Part shown: piece by piece, positions 26,718 to 27,743 of the stretch | How positions within the stretch are numbered: the first letter of the stretch is position 1 | How the letters are laid out: each line of letters starts with the position of its first letter | Source of the DNA: an uncultured Eubacteriaceae bacterium | GTDB taxonomy: Bacteria > Bacillota > Clostridia > Eubacteriales > UBA1433 | Length of the DNA: 27,743 bases | Assembly: GCA_937880125.1 (NCBI GenBank) | Contig: CALFLU010000086.1 | Location: 1-27,743, forward strand | Direction: 5' to 3' | Translations under genes and position numbers: made by a program | The notes under the pieces: generated by a model | The model's input: the letters and a program-made list of their open reading frames with translations, nothing else | What the model was told of the DNA's origin: nothing | The model's database searches: none

Positions 26718-27650
26718 TTATTTTTTCCATTGTCCGCTTTTGAGCAAGTCTTCCTGCATGCGCAAATACATTTCCGGGCGAAAGTCCGGCTCGCCGATAC
26801 CCGGGTTGACGCTGTAAATGGGGATATCGGTATTGACATCGGCCATGTGCAAGTCAATGGTGCCCAAAAACATCTCTTGGTTGTCGCTTCCGTCTTCATC
26901 AAACATTTTACCGATATAGGTACAGGGCTCTCCCGCGCCGCGGGGATTTTTTCTTGGGCCGACAACACAGCTTCCGCCGTGAAAATAAGAGGTTTTGTCA
27001 AAACCGCAAAGATTGGCAGAGGCAATGAACATGTAGTTGGTCATGGCATAGGTGGGAATTGTCATGCGGGCGGCAACTCTTGTGCATTCGGCATCGGGAC
27101 AAGCGGTGACATTGAGGCAAAGACGTGCCCCTTTGGCACGATAATATCGAATGAGCTCGGGAAAGCAATAGGTGTCATAGCATATCGTTATGCCCACGGG
27201 TCCCCAGGGGGTGTCAATCATAACCGGATCGTTGCCGCGTACTGCCCAATTGCCTTCGGCAAAGGGAAGATGCAGCTTGCGATAGGAATCCGTTCGGCCG
27301 TCGGGGTAGATGATGGCAGCGGAATTATAGACCACTGAGGCATCCTCGGCATCTTGTTCAGGCATGCCGAATACGATATACATTTCATGTTTTTGCGCAA
27401 CGGCGCTTAAGCATTCTGTTGCCGAACCGGGAATGGTCTCTGCCAGCTTCACCTGCATTTTTTCGGCGCGAACGCTGTGTTCGGTGTCGTCATCATAGCC
27501 TGATAATGCATTTTCCGGAAAGACAATCATATCTGCGCCGCGTTTTCCCGCTGCATGGGCATATTCCGCCATTCTTTTTAAGTTGCAGGCTTTGTCACCC
27601 CAAACAGCGTTGAAATTGACAACGGCAATGGTAAGAATATCTTTTGTCAT
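26718..27650 (-). CDS. Carbon-nitrogen hydrolase (nitrilase superfamily)
   Basis: A 310-residue cytoplasmic amidase-type enzyme with the complete Glu-Lys-Cys triad: Glu46 in VFPENAL, Lys125 in YRKLHLP and Cys157 in GITICYDTYCFPEL. The spacing is normal for the superfamily except that the usual CYDxxFPE has one extra residue, and a second cysteine (Cys162) lies five residues past the nucleophile. Substrates of relatives include omega-amides, N-carbamoyl compounds and aliphatic amides; which applies cannot be told. AAAGGAG precedes the ATG by about 8 bp. A 234-bp gap with no clear gene separates it from the diguanylate cyclase downstream, so the two are probably separate units. Confidence 0.9.
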   Translation of the reverse strand: MTKDILTIAVVNFNAVWGDKACNLKRMAEYAHAAGKRGADMIVFPENALSGYDDDTEHSVRAEKMQVKLAETIPGSATECLSAVAQKHEMYIVFGMPEQDAEDASVVYNSAAIIYPDGRTDSYRKLHLPFAEGNWAVRGNDPVMIDTPWGPVGITICYDTYCFPELIRYYRAKGARLCLNVTACPDAECTRVAARMTIPTYAMTNYMFIASANLCGFDKTSYFHGGSCVVGPRKNPRGAGEPCTYIGKMFDEDGSDNQEMFLGTIDLHMADVNTDIPIYSVNPGIGEPDFRPEMYLRMQEDLLKSGQWKK

Positions 27651-27674
27651 AAGATCACTCCTTTATTTTTTATT

Positions 27675-27693
27675 GCGCAAGATCTTCTTGCGC
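27675..27693. promoter_or_regulatory. Perfect hairpin in the leader of the carbon-nitrogen hydrolase
   Basis: GCGCAAGA (27675-27682) and TCTTGCGC (27686-27693) pair perfectly around three bases. In the - strand message the hairpin ends about 14 bases before the AAAGGAG ribosome binding site, and a second weaker stem (CGCAG/CTGCG, near 27694-27711) lies just upstream of it. No T run follows on either strand, so it is not a standard terminator. It could be a translational control element or DNA operator. Confidence 0.4.
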
Positions 27694-27743
27694 CGCAGCA
27701 TGCACCTGCGCTGAAGCATAACAGTGTTGATTGTTTCTCCCGG

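Noticed and set aside
26730..27338. A 202-codon + strand open frame opposite the carbon-nitrogen hydrolase
   Set aside because: The - strand frame carries the full Glu-Lys-Cys triad and a consensus ribosome binding site; the + strand frame is its reverse shadow.
1..27743. Mobile elements, CRISPR arrays, toxin-antitoxin or phage genes
   Set aside because: No transposase, terminal repeats, regular direct repeats or small paired ORFs with known motifs were seen on reading both strands.

Overview
This window looks like a chromosomal core segment of a Bacillota (Firmicutes) bacterium, most likely of the class Clostridia. The reasons are strong AAGGAG-type ribosome binding sites, frequent GTG/TTG starts, AT-rich spacers, a CdaA-type diadenylate cyclase paired with CdaR, a DUF5317-like protein, and a pnp / aspartate kinase / ftsK / pgsA / cinA / recA order that resembles the Bacillus and Clostridium pnp-to-recA region. 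I cannot name a genus. No tRNA, rRNA, CRISPR array, insertion sequence or phage gene was seen.

Layout. Bases 1-19847 are read entirely on the + strand. (1) The end of pnp, then dut and an aspartate kinase, closed by an intrinsic terminator at 2535-2567. (2) A probable long operon starting at a promoter near 2617-2645: uppP, ftsK, rimO, pgsA, cinA, recA and a HAD phosphatase, with short gaps or overlaps throughout. It joins lipid-carrier recycling, chromosome segregation, ribosome modification, phospholipid synthesis and recombination. (3) A single gene for a DUF5317-like membrane protein with a very long acidic tail, ended by a terminator at 12782-12813. (4) A 4'-phosphopantetheinyl transferase, then uvrA, whose translation start is unusual. 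(5) cdaA-cdaR (c-di-AMP synthesis and its regulator), followed 1 bp later by a COG2509-like FAD oxidoreductase in the place where glmM often lies.

From 19848 the region becomes more accessory. (6) A TetR-family regulator on the - strand diverges from a two-gene + strand operon encoding an MMPL/RND-type membrane transporter and a secreted protein with X-X-X-Leu-X-X-Gly heptads. The shared intergenic region holds a good sigma-A promoter and inverted repeats that could be operators. A strong terminator follows at 24523-24557. (7) On the - strand lie a seven-transmembrane sensor diguanylate cyclase with intact GGDEF and inhibitory RxxD sites, and a nitrilase-superfamily carbon-nitrogen hydrolase whose mRNA leader contains a perfect hairpin.

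The best candidates for something little described are the tetR/MMPL/heptad-repeat unit, the DUF5317 protein with its roughly 430-residue tail, and the uvrA leader. Most of the rest is ordinary housekeeping. All family assignments come from reading motifs; no database search was run.
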